From contig SDWH01000022.1 in the NCBI GenBank assembly GCA_019550975.1, positions 1 to 61,244 of the forward strand: a stretch of 61,244 bases of DNA. Reading direction: 5' to 3'. The notes beneath the pieces are model-generated. The model searched no databases, was not told the DNA's origin, and saw nothing but the letters and a program-made list of their open reading frames with translations. Positions 9,184-16,962 of this stretch are shown here, one piece after another. This DNA is from Bacteroidales bacterium SW299. GTDB taxonomy: Bacteria > Bacteroidota > Bacteroidia > Bacteroidales > Bacteroidaceae. Numbering within the stretch: position 1 is the stretch's first letter; every line of letters starts with the position of its first letter. The position numbers and the translations under genes were made by a program.

Positions 9184-10881
9184 ATGAAAACGACAGAAAA
9201 AATCATCATCTACCAGATATTTACCCGCCTGTTCGGCAATACCAACGGACGATGCATCCAAAACGGCCCCATCGGACAGAACGGCTGCGGAAAGATGGAC
9301 GACATCACCAAACAAGTATTGCATGAAATCAAAAATCTGGGAGCGACCCACGTATGGTACACCGGACTCTTGGCGCACGCCACACAAACAGACTACAGCA
9401 GCTACGGAATCCCAAGAAACCACCCTTCGGTTGTGAAAGGAAAAGCAGGGTCGCCTTATGCCATCACTGACTATTACAGCATAGACCCGGATCTAGCCGT
9501 GCATCCCGAAAAAAGAATGGAGGAATTTCTGGAACTCGTAAAGCGGACGCACGAATGCGGACTGAAGCTCATCATGGACTTCGTTCCAAACCATGTGGCA
9601 AGACAATACCGGTCTGTATCGAAGCCCGAGGGAATCAAGGATCTGGGCGAAGACGACGACACGAACCAGGCCTTCAGCGCGAACAACAATTTCTACTATA
9701 TGCCCGGACAGAAACTGGAAGGCGAAATCAGCCTCTATGACGAAGAAATGGGGAACTACGTGGAAATGCCGGCAAAAGCTACGGGAAACAACCGATTCGA
9801 CGCATGGCCGAACCGGAACGACTGGTACGAAACGGTCAAGCTGAATTACGGAGTCGACTACATCAACAACACCGGATGCCATTTCAACCCGATACCCGAC
9901 ACATGGAACAAGATGAAAGATATCCTGCTCTTCTGGGCCGACAAAGGCATTGACGGATTCCGATGCGACATGGCAGAAATGGTTCCGTGCGAATTCTGGG
10001 GATGGGTCATCCCGCAAGTCAAATCACTGCACCCCGAACTGACATTCATAGCCGAAGTGTACAATCCGAATGAATACAGAAACTACATACACAACGGCCA
10101 TTTCGACTATCTGTATGACAAAGTAGGACTTTACGATACGCTGCGCGCCGTCACCTGCGGCTACCAGTCGGCCACAGCCATCACCGGCTGCTGGCAAAGC
10201 GTCGACGACATTCAGGACCACATGCTGAATTTCCTGGAGAACCACGACGAGCAGCGCATCGCTTCCGACTTCTTTGCCGGAAATGCGTTCAAGGCACTCC
10301 CCGCCCTCATCGTGTCGGCAACCCTGAACACCAACCCCATGATGATCTACTTCGGGCAAGAATTCGGAGAAAGGGGAATGGACTGCGAGGGATTCAGCGG
10401 ACGCGACGGACGCACCACCATTTTCGACTACTGGAGCGTGGACAGCATCAGAAGATGGAACAACCACGGCAGATGGAACAACCACCTGCTCAACAACAAG
10501 GAAAAAGAGCTCCACCGCTTCTACAAGAAACTGCTGAACATTTGTCGCACCGAAGCCGCCATCACACAAGGACAGTTCTTCGACCTGATGTACGTGAACA
10601 AAGGCGGATGGCAGATGAACGAGCACAAACAATACGCCTTCCTGAGAAAATACGGCAAGGAAGTGATGCTGATAGCCGTAAACTTTGCAGACATGCCGGC
10701 ACAGATTGCGGTCAATATTCCGGAACATGCCTTCGACTACCTGCACATGCCCTCGTTCCAGACCTGCACGGCAGCCGACCTGCTGAACGGGACAGAAGAA
10801 AGCATTCCGTTCACTCCGGCAAAGGCCGTTGCCGTCAAGCTCCAGGCATGGGGAGGAAAAATACTGAAAATCACACTCTGA
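9184..10881 (+). CDS. Alpha-amylase family (GH13) glycoside hydrolase
   Basis: Acts on alpha-1,4-glucans or malto-oligosaccharides. All four GH13 signature regions are visible: I MDFVPNH (about 131-137), II GFRCDMAE with nucleophile D262, III FIAEVYN with acid/base E291, and IV LENHDEQR with D355. There is no signal peptide, so a cytoplasmic role in glycogen or maltodextrin turnover is likely. At 565 residues it has the catalytic barrel plus a short C-terminal beta domain. Exact substrate is undetermined. Its 3' side is followed by a 21-bp repeat array. Confidence 0.88.
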   Translation: MKTTEKIIIYQIFTRLFGNTNGRCIQNGPIGQNGCGKMDDITKQVLHEIKNLGATHVWYTGLLAHATQTDYSSYGIPRNHPSVVKGKAGSPYAITDYYSIDPDLAVHPEKRMEEFLELVKRTHECGLKLIMDFVPNHVARQYRSVSKPEGIKDLGEDDDTNQAFSANNNFYYMPGQKLEGEISLYDEEMGNYVEMPAKATGNNRFDAWPNRNDWYETVKLNYGVDYINNTGCHFNPIPDTWNKMKDILLFWADKGIDGFRCDMAEMVPCEFWGWVIPQVKSLHPELTFIAEVYNPNEYRNYIHNGHFDYLYDKVGLYDTLRAVTCGYQSATAITGCWQSVDDIQDHMLNFLENHDEQRIASDFFAGNAFKALPALIVSATLNTNPMMIYFGQEFGERGMDCEGFSGRDGRTTIFDYWSVDSIRRWNNHGRWNNHLLNNKEKELHRFYKKLLNICRTEAAITQGQFFDLMYVNKGGWQMNEHKQYAFLRKYGKEVMLIAVNFADMPAQIAVNIPEHAFDYLHMPSFQTCTAADLLNGTEESIPFTPAKAVAVKLQAWGGKILKITL

Positions 10882-10918
10882 CGATAAAGGAATCCGTCTT
10901 TGGCACAGAACAATCTCT

Positions 10919-11002
10919 ATCTCTAGGTTGGAGATGCAAATCTCCAGCTTAGAGATACACGTCTTCAGCCTAAAGACGCATGTTTCCAGCCTGGAGATAG
11001 AG
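10919..11002. repeat. Array of four 21-bp self-complementary repeats (copy A)
   Basis: Four exact 21-base units (10919-10939, 10940-10960, 10961-10981, 10982-11002) follow the consensus rTCTCCAGCCTGGAGATAcA. Each unit is itself an imperfect palindrome, and the arms change together: atctc pairs with gagat in unit 2, gtctt with aagac in unit 3. A related four-unit array lies at 55306-55389. It lies between the GH13 gene and the next promoter and could fold into serial hairpins in RNA. Confidence 0.8.
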
Positions 11003-11039
11003 AAACGGACGAGGAAAAGCATTTTTTATCCCCATTTTG

Positions 11040-11070
11040 TTTGCATATTGAACACAAAAGGGTAACTTTG
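11040..11070 (+). promoter_or_regulatory. Sigma-ABfr promoter for the acyl-CoA ligase gene
   Basis: TTTG (11040-11043), a 19-base spacer and TAACTTTG (11063-11070) match the Bacteroidetes promoter consensus with ideal spacing. Transcription should begin near 11077, giving a leader of about 35 bases to the ATG at 11113. Confidence 0.75.
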
Positions 11071-11112
11071 CTCAAATGAATAGAATTTGTGCAATCTTAT
11101 CAGAAACCGAAT

Positions 11113-12771
11113 ATGGAAAATAGTTTTCTAGCCTTTGTAGAAGACAGCATCAAGAAAAACTGGGACCTTGACGCGCTGACAGATTATAAAGGCGCTACAC
11201 TGCAATATAAAGATGTGGCACGCAAAATCGAGAAGCTGCATATCCTTCTCGCCGAAAGCGGGATTAACCCCGGAGATAAAGTGGCGCTCTGCGGACGCAA
11301 CAGCTCGCATTGGGGAGTGGCTTTTCTGGCAATACTCACATACGGAGCCGTGGCAGTTCCTATCCTCCACGAATTCAAGGCCGACAATATCCAGAACATC
11401 GTAAACCATTCGGATGCCCGCCTGCTTTTCGTGGGCGATGTGGTTTGGGAATCGCTCAACGAGGCGGAAATGCCCTCGCTCGAAGGAATCATCCTCATGA
11501 CAGACTTCACCCTGCTGGTATGCCGGAGCAAACAACTTGAATTTGCGCGCGAACACCTCAACGAAATGTTCGGGAAAAAATTCCCGCGGAACTTCCGGAA
11601 AGAACACGTAAGCTACCGGAAGGACAAGCCGGAGGAGCTTGCAATCATCAACTATACATCAGGAACAACCAGCTTCTCAAAGGGAGTGATGCTGCCCTAC
11701 CGCTCGCTGTGGTCAAACACCGCATTTGCCACCGAGATGCTCCATCTGGCACCGGGAAGCAGGGTAATTTCCATCCTGCCCATGGCGCACATGTACGGAC
11801 TGGCTTTCGAATTTATCTATGAAATCTGTTCGGGATGCCATGTGTATTTCCTCACACGGATGCCCAGCCCGAAAATCATTTTCCAGGCATTTGCCGACAT
11901 CAAGCCGCACATCGTAATTTCCGTGCCGCTCATCATCGAAAAGATAATCAAGAAAAACGTGCTTCCCAAACTGGAAACACTGAAAATGAAAATACTGTTC
12001 CGCCTGCCCATCATCAACGAAAAGATCGGATCGACCTTGCGCGACTATATCGTGCAGGCTTTCGGAGGAAACTTTTTCGAGGTCATAATCGGCGGAGCGG
12101 CCTTCAACCAGGATGTGGAACGCCTGCTGCGCGACATCGACTTCCCTTATACCGTGGGATACGGCATGACCGAATGCGGGCCCATCATCTGCTATGAAGA
12201 CTGGAGAAGATACAAGCCGGGAACATGCGGAAAGGCTGCCCCGCGCATGGAAGTCAAGATAGACAGTTCCGATCCCGAGAACCTTGTCGGAGAGATTCTT
12301 GCAAGGGGCGACAATGTGATGCTGGGATATTACAAAAACCCTGAAGCCACCGCACAGGCCATCGACAAGGAAGGATGGCTGCATACGGGCGATTTGGGCA
12401 CTATGGACAAAGACGGAAACGTAACCATCAGGGGACGAAGCAAAAACATGCTTCTGGGACCTTCGGGACAGAACATCTATCCGGAAGAAATCGAAGAAAA
12501 GATCAACAACCTGCCCTACGTATGCGAAAACATCGTCATCCAGCAGAGCGACAACAAACTGGCCGCTCTGATTTATCCGGACTTTGACGAAGCTTACGCC
12601 AACGGACTGACCCCTGCCGACATCGAGCGGGTGATGGAAGAAAACCGGACGGCGGTCAATGCGGAACTTCCCGCCTACTCGCAGATCGCACGAGTTAAGA
12701 TTTATCCGGAGGAGTTTGAGAAGACACCCAAAAAGAGCATCAAGCGATTCCTGTATCAAGACGTAAAATAA
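11113..12771 (+). CDS. AMP-forming acyl-CoA synthetase (long-chain fatty acid-CoA ligase type)
   Basis: Activates a carboxylic acid, probably a fatty acid, through an acyl-adenylate. ANL-superfamily motifs are present: the phosphate loop NYTSGTTSFSKGV (from about residue 180), YGMTECGP, the hinge TGDLGTMDKDGNVTIRGR, and a C-terminal KTPKKSIKR with the adenylation lysine. The frame allows a GTG start at 11089, but the ATG at 11113 (MENSFLAFVED, 552 residues) fits better. The next gene begins 8 bases after the stop, suggesting an operon. Substrate chain length cannot be read from sequence. Confidence 0.88.
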   Translation: MENSFLAFVEDSIKKNWDLDALTDYKGATLQYKDVARKIEKLHILLAESGINPGDKVALCGRNSSHWGVAFLAILTYGAVAVPILHEFKADNIQNIVNHSDARLLFVGDVVWESLNEAEMPSLEGIILMTDFTLLVCRSKQLEFAREHLNEMFGKKFPRNFRKEHVSYRKDKPEELAIINYTSGTTSFSKGVMLPYRSLWSNTAFATEMLHLAPGSRVISILPMAHMYGLAFEFIYEICSGCHVYFLTRMPSPKIIFQAFADIKPHIVISVPLIIEKIIKKNVLPKLETLKMKILFRLPIINEKIGSTLRDYIVQAFGGNFFEVIIGGAAFNQDVERLLRDIDFPYTVGYGMTECGPIICYEDWRRYKPGTCGKAAPRMEVKIDSSDPENLVGEILARGDNVMLGYYKNPEATAQAIDKEGWLHTGDLGTMDKDGNVTIRGRSKNMLLGPSGQNIYPEEIEEKINNLPYVCENIVIQQSDNKLAALIYPDFDEAYANGLTPADIERVMEENRTAVNAELPAYSQIARVKIYPEEFEKTPKKSIKRFLYQDVK

Positions 12772-12779
12772 ACCGGGAA

Positions 12780-14027
12780 ATGAAACTGAAAACTATACTA
12801 GCAGCAATCTGCCTCCTCTTGGGAGCGCATCCTTTTCTTTACGCCCAGCAACATGCAAAGAAAGGCCTGAAGAAAGGGGCTAACGTATCGCTGAACATCA
12901 CAGACAAGAAAAAGACGCCTCAACGCACGTATTTTAACCTGGGACTGTTCAGCAACTATACATGCCTCAACGGATTGGGCATAAACATCATATCCAGCCT
13001 GCAACACTACAATGCCTACGGCATGCAGGCTGCAGGATTCGCCAACATCACGGGACTGAAGTCAACGGGACTTCAGATTGCAGGAATCACCAACGTTACG
13101 GGCCAGAGGGCATGCGGAGCCATTTTCTCCGGTCTGATGAACGTAAGCGGACATTCATCATACGGACTTACGGTGTCAGGACTGGGCAACGTGTCGGGAA
13201 GCGATATAAGAGGAGTGGGAATCTCCGGCCTGATCAACGTGGGAGGAAAAGACACGCGCGGCGTCATGATTGCCGGACTGGGAAATGTCGCAGGAGAAGT
13301 GCAAGGCGGCCTGTCTATCGGAGGCCTGATGAATGTATCGGGCAAGTCGTCGCGCGGAGTGCAGATCACTTCACTGTTGAACGTTGCTGCCGAAACAAAC
13401 GACGGATGGCAATTGGCCGGACTTGGAAACGTAAGCGTTGCAAACAAAGGGCTGCAGACAGCAGTCATGAACTACAGCGTGAGCAACAGCGGACTGCAAC
13501 TAGGCATCGGCAACGTGAACACGGAAAACCGCAAGGGCGTACAAATAGGAATCGTCAATTTCAGCCTCGACAGCTGCGCCCGCCAGATAGGCTGCATCAA
13601 CCTCAAGCCGCAAACCCGCACGCAGCTGATCGTTTCAGGGGGAAATACCAACAAGGGCAGCGTGGCCGTACGTTTCAAAAACAGGCACACCTACACGCAG
13701 ATCGGCACGGGAGGATATTATTTAGGAACGGACAAAGATTTTTCACTGAGCCTGTTTTACCGCGCAGGCGTCTACTGGCAACTGACGCCTAAGCTGGACA
13801 TCAGTGCAGATTTTGGATATTATCATATCGAAAGCTTGAAAAACAAGGATTCGCAGGGCTTTCCCGCACGCATGTATGCGCTCGAGCCACGGGTGAATCT
13901 GGAATACAGCATAACCCGCAAGTTCGGAATATTCGCCTCAGGAGGCTACGGATGGACACGCACATACAAGGGAAGCCACGCCTTCGACGACAAAGGAGTG
14001 TTCGAGGTAGGAATGGTGCTTTTTTAA
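12780..14027 (+). CDS. Secreted 16-residue-repeat protein with C-terminal beta-rich domain
   Basis: A signal peptide (about 1-22, ending YAQ) is followed by a run of 16-residue repeats of the form G-hydrophobic-x-hydrophobic-x-GL-x-NV-x-G from about residue 78. About eight are exactly 16 long and about four more are 14-15 long. The regular spacing predicts a beta-solenoid. The last 150 residues alternate polar and hydrophobic positions and end in VGMVLF, like an outer-membrane barrel C-terminus. It resembles the LA_2272-type surface repeat proteins, whose function is unknown. It starts 8 bp after the acyl-CoA ligase gene. Surface location is inferred. Confidence 0.7.
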   Translation: MKLKTILAAICLLLGAHPFLYAQQHAKKGLKKGANVSLNITDKKKTPQRTYFNLGLFSNYTCLNGLGINIISSLQHYNAYGMQAAGFANITGLKSTGLQIAGITNVTGQRACGAIFSGLMNVSGHSSYGLTVSGLGNVSGSDIRGVGISGLINVGGKDTRGVMIAGLGNVAGEVQGGLSIGGLMNVSGKSSRGVQITSLLNVAAETNDGWQLAGLGNVSVANKGLQTAVMNYSVSNSGLQLGIGNVNTENRKGVQIGIVNFSLDSCARQIGCINLKPQTRTQLIVSGGNTNKGSVAVRFKNRHTYTQIGTGGYYLGTDKDFSLSLFYRAGVYWQLTPKLDISADFGYYHIESLKNKDSQGFPARMYALEPRVNLEYSITRKFGIFASGGYGWTRTYKGSHAFDDKGVFEVGMVLF

Positions 14028-14049
14028 GGCACTTGCCGGCAACAGCCTG

Positions 14050-14649
14050 TCAGCTGTTCAGGCTTGCCGAACGCACACGGCTCAATGTTTCGGGACTCAT
14101 CTGCAGCAACGAAGCGATATAAACCAGCGGAGCCCTCTTCAAGATTTCGGGATGCATCTGCATCAGCTTCAGATAACGTTCGTGCGCCGGCTCGAAACGG
14201 AGGGTATCCGCTTTAATCTGCGACTCGATCAGCGACTCTTCAAATACTTTCCGATACCATACGCCCAACTCTGCATCTTCCAGCGAAAGCTTTTCAATCT
14301 TGTCCTTCGGAATCTCCCACAATACGGTAGGCTCCAGGGTTTCAATCATCAGGCGCGTAGGCTCTGTCTTCAGATAGCTTTCCAGACAGACCACAATTCC
14401 TCCTTCGTAGGCAATGTGCTCCGTCAGATCCTTGTCATACTTGTAATAAAACTGGCGGGTCATCCCCTTCTCGATATAACGCAAACACGTACAAACGTCG
14501 TTTTCATCCAGGATGCGTTCGCCTTTCTTATACTTTTTGCATTCCAGTATAGCAGCAAGCGCATGCAACTGTTCCCTCGACAACAAGCGATGGCGGGAAG
14601 TTGCCAAAATACGAGCTGTTTCTATATTAGTATTGGTCATAAGCGTCAA
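14050..14649 (-). CDS. Crp/Fnr-family transcriptional regulator
   Basis: The 199-residue protein has an N-terminal cyclic-nucleotide-binding-like beta-roll (about 20-130) and a C-terminal helix-turn-helix, YIASLLQMSPETLSRVR, that ends just before the stop. No iron-sulfur cysteine cluster like that of Fnr is seen at the N-terminus. Its start is 2 bases from the end of the YitT gene upstream, so it probably lies second in a two-gene operon. Ligand and targets are unknown. Confidence 0.8.
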   Translation of the reverse strand: MTLMTNTNIETARILATSRHRLLSREQLHALAAILECKKYKKGERILDENDVCTCLRYIEKGMTRQFYYKYDKDLTEHIAYEGGIVVCLESYLKTEPTRLMIETLEPTVLWEIPKDKIEKLSLEDAELGVWYRKVFEESLIESQIKADTLRFEPAHERYLKLMQMHPEILKRAPLVYIASLLQMSPETLSRVRSASLNS

Positions 14650-14651
14650 GT

Positions 14652-15539
14652 TTACTTAACCTTTATGCGGTCAAAGCCTTCTCCGAACACGCCGATAACG
14701 GCACTTTGCGAAACAAACGCTTTCGGGTCAATGTCTTTGATAAGGCGGAATATAGTATTCGATTCGCGTTTTTTAGCAAGCACAAACATCATCTTCACTC
14801 CATTGTGGGTGTAACATCCCACTCCGTCAATAAACGTGACTCCGCGGTGAAGATCCTTGTTGATGCGCGCCCCTATTTCTTCGTACTTGCTTGAAATGAT
14901 GAAAAACTGCACAGACTGGCGCGCGCTGTTCACAACCTGGTCGAGCACAAAGCTTGAGATGAAAAGCACAACATAGCCATACACCACCTTTTCCCAGTTA
15001 TGAAGCACAAAGTAGCTCGAAGAAATGATGATAAGGTCACACATCAGAATAACCCTTCCCAACGAGATGTCACGGTATTTGTTGACAATGGCGGCAATGA
15101 TGTCGGTTCCTCCCGTACTTCCGTTGGCGGAAAAGGCAATTCCGATTCCTCCCCCGCAGAAGAAAGCGCCCAGCACACACGACATGAAAGGCTGGTCGTG
15201 AATCAACGGACCGGTCACAAACTTTTGGATGACCTCCAGAATAAAGGTCAGCACCAATACGGCAAAGATTGTCTTCAGGCAAAACTTCAGACCCAGAATC
15301 TTCAACGCCAATAAAAGCAAGGCAAGGTTTATAATCAAATAAGTGTATTGCACCGGAAATCCCGTGGCCCAAAATATAATGGACGCGATTCCGGGGACGG
15401 CCGTCGATGGGATGTCACTGGGCAGCAGGAACACCGTCCATCCGATACCATACATAATCATTCCCAAAGCAATTATCAGATAATCTTTGGTCTCTCTCAT
15501 GATTCGCTGCGTACGCGTAGCTGGCAAAGCTGGATTCAT
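14652..15539 (-). CDS. YitT family integral membrane protein
   Basis: Five or six hydrophobic segments (YitT/DUF161) are followed by a C-terminal soluble DUF2179 domain (about the last 90 residues, containing GVTFIDGVGCYTHNGVKMM). The family is a putative transporter of unknown substrate. The frame is open to 15587; methionines at 15539 (MNPALPATRTQ) and 15500 (MRETKDYLIIALG) are the credible starts. It is followed almost directly by the Crp/Fnr gene. Confidence 0.8.
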   Translation of the reverse strand: MNPALPATRTQRIMRETKDYLIIALGMIMYGIGWTVFLLPSDIPSTAVPGIASIIFWATGFPVQYTYLIINLALLLLALKILGLKFCLKTIFAVLVLTFILEVIQKFVTGPLIHDQPFMSCVLGAFFCGGGIGIAFSANGSTGGTDIIAAIVNKYRDISLGRVILMCDLIIISSSYFVLHNWEKVVYGYVVLFISSFVLDQVVNSARQSVQFFIISSKYEEIGARINKDLHRGVTFIDGVGCYTHNGVKMMFVLAKKRESNTIFRLIKDIDPKAFVSQSAVIGVFGEGFDRIKVK

Positions 15540-15663
15540 TACTCTATCTGTTTTAAAAATTCCGGACAAAAGTACAAAAAAAATCATTCACTTGATTTAA
15601 ATCAATTTCAAATACCAAGAAAAAATTTACGGAAGCCTGTTTTTAAAAGTTGCACGTTTTTCG

Positions 15664-15671
15664 TAATTTTG
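15664..15671 (+). promoter_or_regulatory. -7 box before dapL
   Basis: TAATTTTG matches TAnnTTTG, 18 bases before the dapL ATG. A TTTT sequence ends 19 bases upstream as a possible -33 element, leaving a very short leader. Confidence 0.45.
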
Positions 15672-15689
15672 CGCCCAAATAAAAAGAAC

Positions 15690-16919
15690 ATGGCATTAGT
15701 CAACGAACACCTGCTTAAATTACCTGAAAATTATCTGTTCACGGACATTACAAAAAGGATAAATTCATTCAAGGTTACCCATCCGAAAACCAATGTCATC
15801 AACTTGGGCATCGGAGATGTGACCCGCCCGATTCCTCAAGTATGCATCGAAGCGATGCAGAAGGCGGCGGCAGATTTGGGACGAGTGGAAACGTTTCACG
15901 GATACGGTCCCGAACAAGGCTACGATTTTCTGATCAGCGCAATCATCAAAAACGACTATGCCGCAAGAGGAATCAGCCTTGATCCCAATGAAGTGTTCAT
16001 CAGTGACGGGGCTAAATCCGACACGGGAAACATCGGAGATATCCTGCGACACGACAACAGCATAGGCGTAACCGACCCCATTTATCCGGCGTATGTGGAT
16101 TCAAACGTTTCGTCCGGAAGAGCAGGAACTCTGGAAAACGAAAGCGAATGGAGCAATGTCGTATACCTGCCATGCAAAATCGAAAACGACTTTATTCCGG
16201 ACATACCCGAAAGGCGAATAGACATCATTTATTTATGCTATCCGAACAATCCTACCGGAGCAGTCCTTACGAAAAGCGAACTGAAGAAATGGGTCAACTA
16301 TGCCATCGACAACGATGCCCTGATTATTTTTGACGGAGCATACGAGGCTTACATCCAGAATCCCGACATCCCCCATTCCATCTACGAGATCAAAGGAGCC
16401 AGGAAGGTGGCCATCGAATCCAGAAGTTTTTCTAAAACGGCCGGATTCACCGGAGTGCGCTGCGGATATATGGTAATCCCCAAAGAGGTGACGGCCGCCA
16501 CGCTTGAAGGGAAAAGGATATCGCTGAACAAGATGTGGCTGCGCCGGCAGTCAACCAAATTCAACGGAGTTTCCTATATTACGCAACGGGGAGCCGAAGC
16601 CATCTATACGCCCGAGGGGAAAAAGCAGGTAAAGGAAATGATAAGCTATTACATGGAAAATGCACGGCTGATGAAACGCATGCTCAACAAGACCGGGCTC
16701 CGTTTCTTCGGCGGAGAAAACGCTCCTTATCTGTGGCTGAAAGCGCCCGGAAACATGACCGCATGGAAGTTCTTTGACAAGCTTCTGTATGAAGCCCATG
16801 TAGTAAGCACGCCGGGAATAGGATTCGGACCAAGCGGAGAAGGCTATGTGAGAATCACGTCGTTCGGCGACCGGCATGACTGTGAAGAAGGAATCAGACG
16901 AATTTGCCAGTGCCTGTGA
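15690..16919 (+). CDS. dapL: LL-diaminopimelate aminotransferase
   Basis: Converts tetrahydrodipicolinate directly to LL-diaminopimelate with glutamate as amino donor, supplying lysine and peptidoglycan precursors. It is a fold-type I PLP enzyme of 409 residues. The PLP lysine is K249 in SRSFSKTAGFTGVRCG, and FDGAYEAYI and YPNNPTGA are characteristic. The frame is open from 15348, but the ATG at 15690 (MALVNEHLLKL) is the family start. dapF, which often accompanies dapL in Bacteroides, is not upstream here; glnN follows 43 bp downstream. Confidence 0.95.
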   Translation: MALVNEHLLKLPENYLFTDITKRINSFKVTHPKTNVINLGIGDVTRPIPQVCIEAMQKAAADLGRVETFHGYGPEQGYDFLISAIIKNDYAARGISLDPNEVFISDGAKSDTGNIGDILRHDNSIGVTDPIYPAYVDSNVSSGRAGTLENESEWSNVVYLPCKIENDFIPDIPERRIDIIYLCYPNNPTGAVLTKSELKKWVNYAIDNDALIIFDGAYEAYIQNPDIPHSIYEIKGARKVAIESRSFSKTAGFTGVRCGYMVIPKEVTAATLEGKRISLNKMWLRRQSTKFNGVSYITQRGAEAIYTPEGKKQVKEMISYYMENARLMKRMLNKTGLRFFGGENAPYLWLKAPGNMTAWKFFDKLLYEAHVVSTPGIGFGPSGEGYVRITSFGDRHDCEEGIRRICQCL

Positions 16920-16962
16920 CCAGCAATATTGAATATAACATTATCAAACAACTAATAAACAT

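Noticed and set aside
10912..11022. N-terminal extension of a minus-strand frame with a heptad-like ISxLExC pattern
   Set aside because: The 7-residue period is simply the 21-bp DNA repeat translated; the rest of the frame is antisense to the GH13 gene.
14036..14068. Terminator between the repeat-protein gene and the Crp/Fnr gene
   Set aside because: A stem can be drawn, but it overlaps the coding end of the regulator and has no T-run on either strand.
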